This document shows positions 24,551 through 36,330 of a stretch of DNA of 64,000 nt, in pieces. The stretch lies in contig CM049318.1 in the NCBI GenBank assembly GCA_026874595.1, positions 40,195,956 through 40,259,955 of the forward strand. Direction: 5' to 3'. A model generated the notes under the pieces. That model was not told the DNA's origin. It made no database searches and worked only from the letters and a program-made list of their open reading frames with translations. The first letter of the stretch is position 1. Every line of letters begins with the position of its first letter. This stretch comes from Sipunculus nudus (taxonomy: Eukaryota > Annelida > Sipuncula > Golfingiida > Sipunculidae). The position numbers and the translations under genes were made by a program.

Positions 24551-25205
24551 CTCTTATGTATATGCAGAAATAAAGCACTTGTGACTGGTTGTGTCTTGTC
24601 GCGCAAATTTGCCAGTGGTATGACTGAGGACATCTTTATATGTTTTCATGAGCACATGTATGGTAATGATGATAAAGGTAGGCCAATTACAGGTCTCTAC
24701 ATTTTATGGATCAGTCCATTTTTGCAAAGGGGGCATCATTAAAAGAGTCCCACACATTTAAATATATATATATATATATATATATATACATTAATCGAAT
24801 TTCATTTGTTTACACTTTAAACAGGCATTCACTTCAGTGGTGCTAAATGATTATAAACATTATAGAAGAGAGACTTTATTACCGTGCCGTACCTTCGCTC
24901 CACCCAAGCATCCTTTTCTTTGGGTCTCGTCCTCATTTAAATATGTATCGTGTATTCGTACCATAACTGAAGTAGAGAACATATTACGAAAATGAATGAA
25001 CAAAGGCCACAGATAATAACACCTACTCTGATGGGATGTTGCTAAAGCAATAACTGAAATTTCATTATGAATCTTTGAGTCTAAACTGTGACTAAACACC
25101 ACGGATTTATACGTTGGAATATAACAATACCATATTTTTTCTCAACTTTTTTTCCATACATAAACAAGTATTTTAAGATTATATTGAGGTAATTCCTTCA
25201 CCAAA

Positions 25206-25241
<36 letters not shown>
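24551..25241. other. Intergenic 5' flank of PGRP copy 3
   Basis: No coding region or recognised regulatory site. TA microsatellites lie at about 24765-24788 and 25206-25243. Confidence 0.5.
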
Positions 25242-25246
<5 letters not shown>

Positions 25247-25397
25247 CGACGACCAATTATTCAGGGGAAAATTCTGGGCCGATCCGGGATTCGAACCCAT
25301 AACGGTGGCGCTTAAGTCCGGCGTACCAGCCGCTTCGCTAGAAAAGCAAGTTTCACTAGCGAGACAGTTCGGTCCGCTTTTATGTCACCCCGTAACA
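25242..25397 (-). repeat. 3' LTR of the TRIM-like element
   Basis: 156-bp direct repeat, nearly identical to 25516-25671. On the minus strand it contains a tRNA-like block with the B-box sequence GGGTTCGAATCCC and a Leu-like GGACTTAAG anticodon region. Its outermost bases merge with the adjoining (TA)n tract. Confidence 0.8.
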
Positions 25398-25515
25398 CAC
25401 CCCTCCTAAGAGCGTTCTGCTATCAGAACAAGACTAATCATCCCAGGAGTCACACTTTGGTGAGCTTATTCCCTGGGCCACAAAGTTTACCGTCATCCCG
25501 GACGAGCCCCTATTT

Positions 25516-25671
25516 TGTTACGAAGACCAATTATTCAGGGGAAAATTCTGGGCCGATCCGGGATTCGAACCCATAACAGTGACGCACAAGTCCGGCGTAC
25601 CAACCGCTTCGCTAGAAAGGCAAGCTTCACTAGCGAGACAGTTCGGTCCGCTTTTAAGTCACCCCGTAACA
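25516..25671 (-). repeat. 5' LTR of the TRIM-like element, with Pol III-type A and B boxes
   Basis: On the minus strand the A-box-like TAGCGAAGCGGTTGG (about 25614-25600) is followed at tRNA-like spacing by the B-box GGGTTCGAATCCC (25572-25560). These match the TRGCNNAGYNGG and GGTTCGANTCC consensus patterns, so the LTR may be transcribed by RNA polymerase III. The block is not a functional tRNA gene: it is embedded in the LTR and I could not draw a full cloverleaf with acceptor stem. Confidence 0.75.
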
Positions 25672-27120
25672 ATAGCTGCACATTGTCATGAACAGGGCTG
25701 ATCTTTCGTTTGGGGTGGGGGTTGGGGGGGGGGGGGGGGGATGGAGAGGGGAAGCGTGCTTTGAGGCGTACAATGTAAACCTTAGGTTTTCTTGTCTATG
25801 GTGACCTGTATTACTTGATGTATACAAATGTTGTCAGAATTATGAATCAAGTTTAAGTTAGTTACCACGTACAAGAAATTTAAGAAGAAATATGCTGGTC
25901 GTTGGTATAATTAATTAATATCTACAAGATTAAAAACAAAACGTGAAAATACTGCATGTGAATACAATAATTTACATCGCTCCAAGTCAGTATAATGTGT
26001 CTAACCTATGAGACAGATGTTCCATAAATGTGCCCTTTGGTCCATGGAGGGATATTGCAAAGATAACGATTCTAAAATGCATATTCGTACCCGGATATTA
26101 ACCTGTGGTTCACGCTTAAAATATCTTGAGTCAAGCCTGAGTCTTCCAATCAAGAGCAGCACAAGTGTACACATTTAATGAAAACAAGGATAGATAAAGC
26201 AATATCGCTTCCTACGCTGTCATAGCTTCTGACACTGTCGTGACCGATAACATAAAATTAAAGAACAATCCACTCAAATAAGGGATGGTTACACGATAAT
26301 TTCTTCCCACTCTTCTCAGTCTATGAAGTTTGATCGAAGTTTAAACTCAACTCAAGAACAAGAACACAGCAGGACCCTCCTGTTAGGAAGATAATTGAGT
26401 CATTAACACTTCCCTATTTATCAGGATTATTGATATTTTCTGTGGATTGATGCCAAGACACTACATTCGAGAGGAAAACAGCGGGGTGCATTCAGGGAAA
26501 ATGACGTTTATTTGCCAAATGCCAATCCTTTTCATCTTGATCAAATGCATCGATGCTACTTCATCAGACTGCCTGTTAAGTGGCTTATCAAAATAACAGA
26601 TAGCGTCATTTCTCATCCGTACAGGCTGACAGTTCATGTATACGAGTTCAAGTGTATCAAACAATCAGAATATGTGAAAGGAGAAAAGGTGGTTATTTAT
26701 TTGAGTAATGTTTCTCATGTTTCGATCAAAGTTTGTCGCTTACATGTTATCATGAGAGCCCACATGAACAGAGGCCAGACGGATCGTCTAACGATTCCAT
26801 ATTTCGTCTAGCAAAATTAGAATTGGAATTACCAAAGAAGCATAGTACATAACTCAAATCATTTAAAAAACTATATAAAAAGTATGTGACAAGAACTTCA
26901 TTTTATGTTATGGTAATAAACTGAGTACAGATATTTTATATATCATATATAAAAAATACTTCATATAATTATAAAAATGATAACTAACTTATTTAACCGG
27001 AAAATGGAGAACCGGGAAACTATACAACCCACTCTCCTAGATACGCCGGAGAATGAACCAGGGTCGCCAGCGGAGAGAGCCGAGCGTTTTACCCCTCGAC
27101 TGTCTAGGCCCCTAATAATA

Positions 27121-27159
<39 letters not shown>

Positions 27160-27303
27160 GTCTATCACGTCGTCTGTTCCCTTTTTTAGCTACTCCCTTA
27201 ACTTCGCTTGGCATTTGCACACTTTTGTTTGAACCGGTAAATAACGTCACGGAGTCTGCATGAAACAGGCAGACTTAATTTTATGGCTTATATACAGTGT
27301 GCA

Positions 27304-27362
<59 letters not shown>

Positions 27363-29323
27363 CCTTATCCTTATCATATATACATTGATAAGAGAAAACT
27401 TTAACCTTTAATATTATTTTATTGTATATCCATGTTTATTCAAGTATTCTTCTGTTTGCATCTCAAAAAGGCTCAAATTTTTTTTGTATCTGCAAAGAGT
27501 GTTTATTTGAGGATCAGGCATAATGGCAGAAATTCCCTGAAAAAATTGATAAAATGTAAAAATGATAGGACATCTGTTTGACTCTGATGAGTCTCAAACA
27601 CAATTAACTGATATATTAAACAGTGGCTTTTAAAATCAGATTCACGTAAATGTTAAATATTCCATGGAAGTGTAGTTACACCTTCCAGGGAGGCAGACGG
27701 AAATTAACCATAAACATGGGCGGTATGAGGGTCACGCACCTTAAAGATACCTTAGAACAACTTATTCACTTGTAGGTGACTGTTAAATACTGTCAGTGTG
27801 CTATATTTTAGTCATCATGTCCCAAGGTGGTAGTAGAAGGAGCCCACACAGACACAGCTCTCTCAAGTAGACATCAGTCATCCATGGGTGTATTATGATT
27901 TTAAAGGGACATAATCAAGAGCAATATTATGCCTGTTCTTTCGCACTATCCATTCACTTGTCATTTTTACGAAAGTTTCCCAGCAAAACCATGCCAACAC
28001 ACAGTCCGATACCTCTCATACGGTTGTTTAACGCCTTGTAATGGCTCTGCGTGTTGGTAAACACAGTCCAAATGTGTCACAAGGCTGCGTGACCGGAGGG
28101 TCGATTGTGAGCCGCAACATGCGATGTTTCAGCCATCGGGAATATGTATTACATTTTTTGGGCCAAGTCAGTCAGGGCATCTCTTGATTGACACATGTTG
28201 TGGCTCCGCAATGCACACGGCCACACGCGCTGTGCTTATGTTGACACCTGTGATCGCGCCCGGTACACTGTTTTTAACATTCGTTTACAGGAGCAAGTAA
28301 ACGGTTTCAAGGCAATATTTTGGCAGGTTTAGATTTATTTTTAAGGGAAGAAGACATTTTTCGTGTGAATTCAAACATAGGTGACTGGGTCCTTTTAATT
28401 ATCTTTATAGAATGTAATGAATGTAGTAATTACTTATATTATTAAATATAGAAATACAATAAAAATATATTTTTAAGCGGGGAAATTATCCTGTTTAGGT
28501 CTGATCATTCTTGTATGTTTAATGCTTTGCAGAGCATCCCTGTGCCCGTGTTTATCAGTGATTAAGTCACCAAACGCCTTTAGGTGGCTTAGCTGCATGA
28601 CTATAATGTCCTGGTTGAAACATGTCTATTAATGTAATTAGCACCACTGGTCATCACCTAAATATAACCGCTTTCTCATGTTGACCCTGATATTATAGGC
28701 ACATCCCAGGCAATCACTGGTCCAGAACAAGGTATGCATTATCTGCTAATATACAAAATGAGCCAGCAGAATTATTAAAGAACAGAAATTAATACATATT
28801 ACCCTATTATTATGTGTTGTATTACTATTATTATTGCAGCTATTTTTTTGTATATTACTTTTACTTTGAAAAGCTGTTATTTTATATTAGTACTACATGT
28901 AAGTGTTACTGTTATTACCCCATGCCTGATCATTGCCTGATAATACAAACATAACATTTCCATAAATTTTGGGAGGCAGGGATAATATGCAAACTTTCAA
29001 TAACTATTTAAATGATTAATTAGAAAGAAATTAGACCCACAGACTTGCTAAGCAGTTTCTATCCCTTTCTTGCAAGGCAGAAATTATTCTGAATTATTTT
29101 TGCCCTTGGCAGAGCAGAATACCAACCCTGGTTCCTTTTCTTTGTGACTCGGAGAATTAAGATATTTGAAACTCCTAAATCTTTAATCTCTTATTACTAT
29201 ATAAAACTATTCAAACATATATCAAACACGTTTCATCCCCCGATGTGTGCTAATATTTTACTTCAGTCCTCGTTTCAGTTAATTTTGCTTAATTAACCAA
29301 ATAAATTAGTTAGTGACATTCGG
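25672..29323. other. Intergenic stretch with microsatellites and one dispersed repeat
   Basis: No gene is recognised. Contents are a G-run near 25726-25741, an (ATA)n tract at about 27118-27161, a (TA)n tract at about 27307-27358, and the dispersed repeat at 27902-28250. Confidence 0.5.
27902..28250 (-). repeat. Dispersed repeat, inverted partner of 37815-38164
   Basis: The reverse complement aligns along its length to 37815-38164. Shared phrases include GATGCCCTG, AATGTAATACAT, ACCAACACGCAGAGCCAT, ATGGTTTTGCTGGGAAAC and GATTATGTCCCTTTAA. The two copies lie on either side of the lysozyme duplication in opposite orientations. Confidence 0.75.
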
Positions 29324-30107
29324 CTGGTAAATGTTACCCTTAATGTTACCGATAATATTACCTTGAACACTTTAATATCATAATAATTTCTGGTGACGTA
29401 AAAAGGCACATTAAACTATGCTCATTCATAGGCAAGTTTTATGGTTTGATTACTATGCAGTAATGTAAACTCCCAAACTGACATTAGAGCAAAGTTCGAC
29501 TTTTTAAAACCTGTTAAGTAATTAAAGCTTATGTCAGGGTCTTAGTTAATATAGGAACTGTGCATAATATTTTGAATTTCATTTTATGAGGTTTTCATTC
29601 GTAATGGTCCAACGTGGTACGTCACATATATGTAGACCTAACAGGCGTAATGCTCATAGATGCAACGGCCCGGGCTGTGTGTTGCTGAATTTGTATTGTT
29701 GTTGATTTATCACAGATATTTGGTTATCTCACCTTGTTCCCCATGGCTTCCATGTAAGGTATGTTTAAACGTGAAAAGCATGAATCGTTGACCGGAAAAC
29801 CACAATATATGGGAATGTTAAATTTTATTGATAGGTTAGATTACGCGTAATATAAATTGATTCGCTCATTTTTATTGAGACATTTTTTTTCGTAAAGACA
29901 TTTCATAAGCCACTGTATCATAGGTCTTATCAAAATGTCAAATGTCATATATACATACCGTAGAAATAAAAAATATATTTCCAGAAATATATTCACCACC
30001 CCTTGAAGAAATAAACCATACCATAGCATTAATCTGTCATTATACGCTCCTTGATTGGTTGCTCTCTACACCATTCCGCATATGCATTGCGTCATTATAA
30101 TCTTTAG

Positions 30108-30115
30108 TATATAAA
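30108..30115 (+). promoter_or_regulatory. TATA box of lysozyme copy A
   Basis: TATATAAA lies 36 bases before the lysozyme start codon. Just upstream, TTGCGTCAT at about 30088-30096 resembles a CREB/ATF or C/EBP-type site, as might suit an inducible immune gene. If the TATA box is used, the 5' untranslated leader would be only about 10 bases. An identical arrangement precedes copy B. Confidence 0.5.
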
Positions 30116-30150
30116 CTCTGAACCCTGTGTTGTTGTCTAAATACTGAGAC

Positions 30151-31973
30151 ATGGCGCTGTCTTTGATCTTGGCTCTGTTTTTGTCCGTCGGACTTATCGT
30201 GCTTCAAGGTAAGGCTTGTTGCTGACAAAGTTTGTTTCACCATCACAGTATGTATAGTGAAAACACCAGACTCTATATAATAATGTTAATGTACCATTTT
30301 AGTGAACTTGATATTAATTTTGGATCCGCGCCTGACATGGGTGCTTAAATCTAAAGAATATTAAACTAACCAACAAGTTACGGAAACATTCACGACACAT
30401 TCTAATAAAAATGCCTTATATGGATCCAATATCCTCCACACGGGATTGTTAAAATATCCTGCTTTTTTAATTGGTCTCACCATTGTTGAGTCCTTTCTGA
30501 CAAATAAAGTAAACAAAACATCCAGTCTTGATTTTCAGATAACTCGTTCCTTTCTATATGTTATCAAAATTACTTTACCTTTTTCTAGGAAACAGACAAA
30601 AGAAAAAAAAGTGTGGCACAGTTCGGGAGAAATATCCTTTTTCAGTTAAAGTGAACTTTTGCTCTTTAATGTCTTAAAGACAGGTTGTGCCTTCTGGACT
30701 ATTCGTAACCCTGTGCATATAACACCTAAGATGCAGAAGGCTTAATAATAACATATCATTCTTATCGTACATTCATTCTCATTCAGCTGACGGTGACACC
30801 AGTAGGCCATGGACCTATCATTTAAAAAGAGAAAGATGGAGAACTTTGGCAGTCAAACCAGTTACATTCAATATGCAATCGCAATCTCCACCACTTTCGT
30901 GATATGGTATTGAAAATTACCCGGGGCGGTCGATATCATCCCGTGATCAAGACGTAATCGTAATTCTATGATATGCAGTATTATATTGGACATTTTCCAT
31001 GGCCATACATACCTACTTATATATTTACATACAAACTTACATATAAAAATACATGAAAAAGTATCTTGTCTTTGCAGGAAGCAACGGATCATTCACCTCG
31101 AACTGTATGAGGTGTATTTGTGAGGTAATTACAGTCACATGACTATGTCTTGATATGTATATATGTCGAAGAACTGGGCATTCCTCCTCGATATCAGAAG
31201 GACCGTCAAGAATATATCGTCAAGAGAATTTAAACAACTTATAATTTTTGTTTATTTTGTTTTCTGTTAAAGAATGATTAAATAATACATAATGCATTAT
31301 CGTGTATATAATTCATATAATAATATAAAAAATCAATAAATTGTATAAATATATATGTAAAATGAGATAATGTATATAACTGTATAGAAAATGTATCTAT
31401 TATACAGGTAGAGGGGTGCGGGGGTCAGGTTGGAAAATGTAGATGGGACGTGGGTTCGTTCTCCTGCGGTCCATACCAGATCAAAAATCCCTACTGGATC
31501 GACTGCTATCGGCCTGGAGGATGTAAGTATTAACGTATTTTGTTCACGTTATATTCGGTATGGCACATGTCCTTTAGTCTGTATACGTGTATATTTATAT
31601 ATAATCATAAACAGTTTGTATAATTTTTTTACAATTATAGTAAACATTCTGCGTATTATTCTGAGTACTCTGTACATAATACGCCACTGGATTTTTTTCC
31701 CTCTTTTTTCCGTCCTGGTGTTCAATATGTATATGGACCCTATTATTTTGAATTTTTATAGCCTGGCAAGGCTGCACGAAGCAAATTGGTTGTTCAGAGG
31801 GGTGCGTTCGGAGTTACATGCGTCGATACGGCCGGTACTGTACCCGTGGACGGACACCCACCTGCAGAGACTACGCCATGATCCACAATGGCGGACCCTG
31901 GGGGTGTCGTAGAAACCTCTGGGGGTACTGGAGGAAAGTCCAGAGATGCTGCAACCGTAGAGGGGGATGCTGA
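30151..31973 (+). CDS. Invertebrate-type (i-type) lysozyme, copy A
   Basis: Exons 30151-30208, 31078-31124, 31408-31522 and 31762-31973 join in frame (phases 1, 0, 1) through GT-AG introns to give 143 aa. Residues 1-19 form a signal peptide. The mature part is a single i-type lysozyme (destabilase-family) domain: CMRCICEVEGC, CRWDVGSFSCGPYQIKNPYW, SYMRRYGRYC and IHNGGPWGC are hallmark blocks. The catalytic Glu and Asp correspond to E37 and D49, with the 12-residue spacing known for the family. The cysteine-rich pattern (at least fifteen Cys) and the length are normal. The expected role is secreted muramidase (beta-1,4 bond between MurNAc and GlcNAc), in antibacterial defence or bacterial digestion; some family members also have isopeptidase activity. 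An AATAAA at 32061-32066 is a likely polyadenylation signal. Confidence 0.94.
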
Positions 31974-32060
31974 GTCATTAGCAACATTCACAGTGTGAAG
32001 ATGGCAACGTATAAAGTGCATTAAATTTAATTGAAAATTATGTTCTGAACTGTTCTGAGC

Positions 32061-32066
32061 AATAAA
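32061..32066 (+). terminator. Polyadenylation signal of lysozyme copy A
   Basis: AATAAA, 88 bases after the stop codon, followed by an A-rich run. The same signal is at 35564-35569 in copy B. Confidence 0.55.
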
Positions 32067-33610
32067 AAAAACCATTAAAATATTATTGCTTTGGTTTGTT
32101 GTGATTTAAAATGTATACATGTGTGCAAACCCGAGGCGTGATTGATGGATTCTGTAGACGCCAACTCAACTTGGGCTAACACTCGCCATAAAAGGCTTCA
32201 GTTCCTTCGGGTGTTTCTAGTGACCAAATGCACTGAAAATATCAACGGCATGATAAGTCTTTAAAAGATTTATGAAAACCCCTTAAAATATCTCTTTCGA
32301 GCCTCATTTGAGCTTCATGAGAGTGCTTCTTACTCATTCAGCTTACTCTTTTCTTGTAAAGAATGCGTTTGCCCTCAGCCGCCAGCCGCCATGAAGCCTT
32401 CTCAGTAACACCAATCTAACCAGGTAATGAGAGAGCCCTTCACATAATGGTTACTGTGGTCATTTTTTTCGATATTGTAATAAAGAACCAACTGTGACCT
32501 GTGGCAGTCAGTATGGGGTTACGCGAACAGCCGTGTCGTTTATTCTATCATACCATCGAACCTCCCGACTAACTTTACGTCTGGGCTATCTGATACTGAT
32601 AATATTAATAAAATAAATCAGTCACAGCTCCCTGATTACACATAGATTGCCTAACTGTATTGTAGTATTTACTGGATAATATACAGCTGACATATTATGT
32701 TGACATATTTTGTTAGCACTACGAATTGTTTCTATAGTGGACAAATAATACAAAGGGATTTCGCTCTCCTGATACAAGGCTTTACCTTTCAAAAGGGAAT
32801 CTTCGAATTATTGTTTGAAGTCAGCGCTGGTAAATGTTACCCTTAATGTTACCGATAATATTACCTTGAACACTTTAACATCATAATAATTTCTGGTGAC
32901 GTAAAAAGGCACATTAAACTATGCTCATTCATAGGCAAGTTTTATGGTTTGATTACTATGCAGTAATGTAAACTCCCAAACTGACATTAGAGCAAAGTTC
33001 GACTTTTTAAAACCTGTTAAGTAATTAAAGCTTATGTCAGGGTCTTAGTTAATATAGGAACTGTGCATAATATTTTGAATTTCATTTTATGAGGTTTTCA
33101 TTCGTAATGGTCCAACGTGGTACGTCACATATATGTAGACCTAACAGGCGTAATGCTCATAGATGCAACGGCCCGGGCTGTGTGTTGCTGAATTTGTATT
33201 GTTGTTGATTTATCACAGATATTTGGTTATCTCACCTTGTTCCCCATGGCTTCCATGTAAGGTATGTTTAAACGTGAAAAGCATGAATCGTTGACCGGAA
33301 AACCACAATATATGGGAATGTTAAATTTTATTGATAGGTTAGATTACGCGTAATATAAATTGATTCGCTCATTTTTATTGAGACATTTTTTTTCGTAAAG
33401 ACATTTCATAAGCCACTGTATCATAGGTCTTATCAAAATGTCAAATGTCATATATACATACCGTAGAAATAAAAAATATATTTCCAGAAATATATTCACC
33501 ACCCCTTGAAGAAATAAACCATACCATAGCATTAATCTGTCATTATACGCTCCTTGATTGGTTGCTCTCTACACCATTCCGCATATGCATTGCGTCATTA
33601 TAATCTTTAG

Positions 33611-33618
33611 TATATAAA
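33611..33618 (+). promoter_or_regulatory. TATA box of lysozyme copy B
   Basis: TATATAAA, in the same position relative to the start codon as in copy A, with the same upstream sequence. Confidence 0.5.
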
Positions 33619-33653
33619 CTCTGAACCCTGTGTTGTTGTCTAAATACTGAGAC

Positions 33654-35476
33654 ATGGCGCTGTCTTTGATCTTGGCTCTGTTTTTGTCCGTCGGACTTAT
33701 CGTGCTTCAAGGTAAGGCTTGTTGCTGACAAAGTTTGTTTCACCATCACAGTATGTATAGTGAAAACACCAGACTCTATATAATAATGTTAATGTACCAT
33801 TTTAGTGAACTTGATATTAATTTTGGATCCGCGCCTGACATGGGTGCTTAAATCTAAAGAATATTAAACTAACCAACAAGTTACGGAAACATTCACGACA
33901 CATTCTAATAAAAATGCCTTATATGGATCCAATATCCTCCACATGGGATTGTTAAAATATCCTGCTTTTTTAATTGGTCTCACCATTGTTGAGTCCTTTC
34001 TGACAAATAAAGTAAACAAAACATCCAGTCTTGATTTTCAGATAACTCGTTCCTTTCTATATGTTATCAAAATTACTTTACCTTTTTCTAGGAAACAGAC
34101 AAAAGAAAAAAAAGTGTGGCACAGTTCGGGAGAAATATCCTTTTTCAGTTAAAGTGAACTTTTGCTCTTTAATGTCTTAAAGACAGGTTGTGCCTTCTGG
34201 ACTATTCGTAACCCTGTGCATATAACACCTAAGATGCAGAAGGCTTAATAATAACATATCATTCTTATCGTACATTCATTCTCATTCAGCTGACGGTGAC
34301 ACCAGTAGGCCATGGACCTATCATTTAAAAAGAGAAAGATGGAGAACTTTGGCAGTCAAACCAGTTACATTCAATATGCAATCGCAATCTCCACCACTTT
34401 CGTGATATGGTATTGAAAATTACCCGGGGCGGTCGATATCATCCCGTGATCAAGACGTAATCGTAATTCTATGATGTGCAGTATTATATTGGACATTTTC
34501 CATGGCCATACATACCTACTTATATATTTACATACAAACTTACATATAAAGATACATGAAAAAGTATCTTGTCTTTGCAGGAAGCAACGGATCATTCACC
34601 TCGAACTGTATGAGGTGTATTTGTGAGGTAATTACAGTCACATGACTATGTCTTGATATGTATATATGTCGAAGAACTGGGCATTCCTCCTCGATATCAG
34701 AAGGACCGTCAAGAATATATCGTCAAGAGAATTTAAACAACTTATAATTTTTGTTTATTTTGTTTTCTGTTAAAGAATGATTAAATAATACATAATGCAT
34801 TATCGTGTATATAATTCATATAATAATATAAAAAATCAATAAATTGTATAAATATATATGTAAAATGAGATAATGTATATAACTGTATAGAAAATGTATA
34901 TATTATACAGGTAGAGGGGTGCGGGGGTCAGGTTGGAAAATGTAGATGGGACGTGGGTTCGTTCTCCTGCGGTCCATACCAGATCAAAAATCCCTACTGG
35001 ATCGACTGCTATCGGCCTGGAGGATGTAAGTATTAACGTATTTTGTTCACGTTATATTCGGTATGGCACATGTCCTTTAGTCTGTATACGTGTATATTTA
35101 TATATAATCATAAACAGTTTGTATAATTTTTTTACAATTATAGTAAACATTCTGCGTATTATTCTGAGTACTCTGTACATAATACGCCACTGGATTTTTT
35201 TCCCTCTTTTTTCCGTCCTGGTGTTCAATATGTATATGGACCGTATTATTTTGAATTTTTATAGCCTGGCAAGGCTGCACGAAGCAAATTGGTTGTTCAG
35301 AGGGGTGCGTTCGGAGTTACATGCGTCGATACGGCCGGTACTGTACCCGTGGACGGACACCCACCTGCAGAGACTACGCCATGATCCACAATGGCGGACC
35401 CTGGGGGTGTCGTAGAAACCTCTGGGGGTACTGGAGGAAAGTCCAGAGATGCTGCAACCGTAGAGGGGGATGCTGA
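33654..35476 (+). CDS. Invertebrate-type (i-type) lysozyme, copy B
   Basis: Exons 33654-33711, 34581-34627, 34911-35025 and 35265-35476 give the same 143-aa protein as copy A. I found no difference inside any of the four exons. Signal peptide, catalytic E37 and D49 and the cysteine pattern are therefore the same. All splice sites are intact and the full upstream region with TATA box was copied, so both genes should be expressible. The pair may double the dose of a secreted muramidase. Because identity is so high, a false duplication in the assembly must be kept in mind. Confidence 0.93.
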
Positions 35477-35563
35477 GTCATTAGCAACATTCACAGTGTG
35501 AAGATGGCAACGTATAAAGTGCATTAAATTTAATTGAAAATTATGTTCTGAACTGTTCTGAGC

Positions 35564-35569
35564 AATAAA
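35564..35569 (+). terminator. Polyadenylation signal of lysozyme copy B
   Basis: AATAAA at the position equivalent to that in copy A, followed by a slightly longer A-run. Confidence 0.55.
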
Positions 35570-36330
35570 AAAAAACCATTAAAATATTATTGCTTTGGTT
35601 TGTTGTGATTTAAAATGTATACATGTGTGCAAACCCGAGGCGTGATTGATGGATTCTGTAGACGCCAACTCAACTTGGGCTAACACTCGCCATAAAAGGC
35701 TTCAGTTCCTTCGGGTGTTTCTAGTGACCAAATGCACTGAAAATATCAACGGCATGATAAGTCTTTAAAAGGTTTATGAAAACCCCTTAAAATATCTCTT
35801 TCGAGCCTCATTTGAGCTTCATGAGAGTGCTTCTTACTCATTCAGCTTACTCTTTTCTTGTAAAGAATGCGTTTGCCCTCAGCCGCCAGCCGCCATGAAG
35901 CCTTCTCAGTAACACCAATCTAACCAGGTAATGAGAGAGCCCTTCACATAATGGTTACTGTGGTCATTTTTTTCGATATTGTAATAAAGAACCAACTGTG
36001 ACCTGTGGCAGTCAGTATGGGGTTACGCGAACAGCCGTGTCGTTTATTCTATCATACCATCGAACCTCCCGACTGACTTTACGTCTGGGCTATCTGATAC
36101 TGATAATATTAATAAAATAAATCAGTCACAGCTCCCTGATTACACATAGATTGCCTAACTGTATTGTAGTATTCACTGGATAATATACAGCTGACATATT
36201 ATGTTGACATATTTTGTTAGCACTACGAATTGTTTCTATAGTGGACAAATAATACAAAGGGATTTCGCTCTCCTGATACAAGGCTTTACCTTTCAAAAGG
36301 GAATCTTCGAATTATGGTTTGAAGTCAGCG

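Larger units (their letters stand above)
25242..25671 (-). mobile_element. Miniature LTR retrotransposon (TRIM-like) with tRNA-like LTRs
   Basis: Two direct repeats of 156 bp (25242-25397 and 25516-25671) flank a 118-bp internal segment. Read on the minus strand, each repeat starts TGTTACGG and ends CGTAACA, the TG...CA form of LTRs (the outer end of the left copy is worn by a TA tract). Directly after the 5' LTR is TAGGGGCTCGTCCGGGAT, which matches a tRNA-Pro primer binding site in 17 of 18 positions. Directly before the 3' LTR is the purine tract AGGAGGGG. The total of about 430 bp with no coding capacity fits a terminal-repeat retrotransposon in miniature, which would need enzymes supplied in trans. 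No clear target duplication is seen. Confidence 0.82.
29324..32826 (+). repeat. Tandem duplication unit A (3.50 kb) with lysozyme gene
   Basis: This unit is repeated head-to-tail at 32827-36330. By eye I counted about ten substitutions and one single-base length difference, roughly 99.7% identity. The junction reads GTCAGCG followed by CTGGTAAATG at 32826/32827. The outer breakpoints share only about two to three bases (CG or GCG), so there is no long homology at the ends. Confidence 0.95.
32827..36330 (+). repeat. Tandem duplication unit B (3.50 kb) with lysozyme gene
   Basis: Second head-to-tail unit, offset 3503 bases from unit A. Differences from unit A lie in flanks and introns only, for example near 33942, 34477, 34550, 34900, 35241, 35771, 36073, 36172 and 36315, plus one extra A in the A-run near 35570. 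Confidence 0.95.

Noticed and set aside
25560-25614. Functional tRNA gene
   Set aside because: A and B boxes are good, but the sequence sits inside an LTR repeated twice and an acceptor stem could not be formed; it is better read as a tRNA-derived promoter.
27577-27620. CTGATGAGTC resembling a hammerhead core
   Set aside because: No GAAA element or stem III follows at a workable distance.
31430-31912. 160-codon open frame across lysozyme exons 3 and 4
   Set aside because: It reads an intron and is out of frame with exon 4; the spliced lysozyme reading explains the locus far better. The minus-strand proline-rich frame over exon 4 is likewise a shadow.
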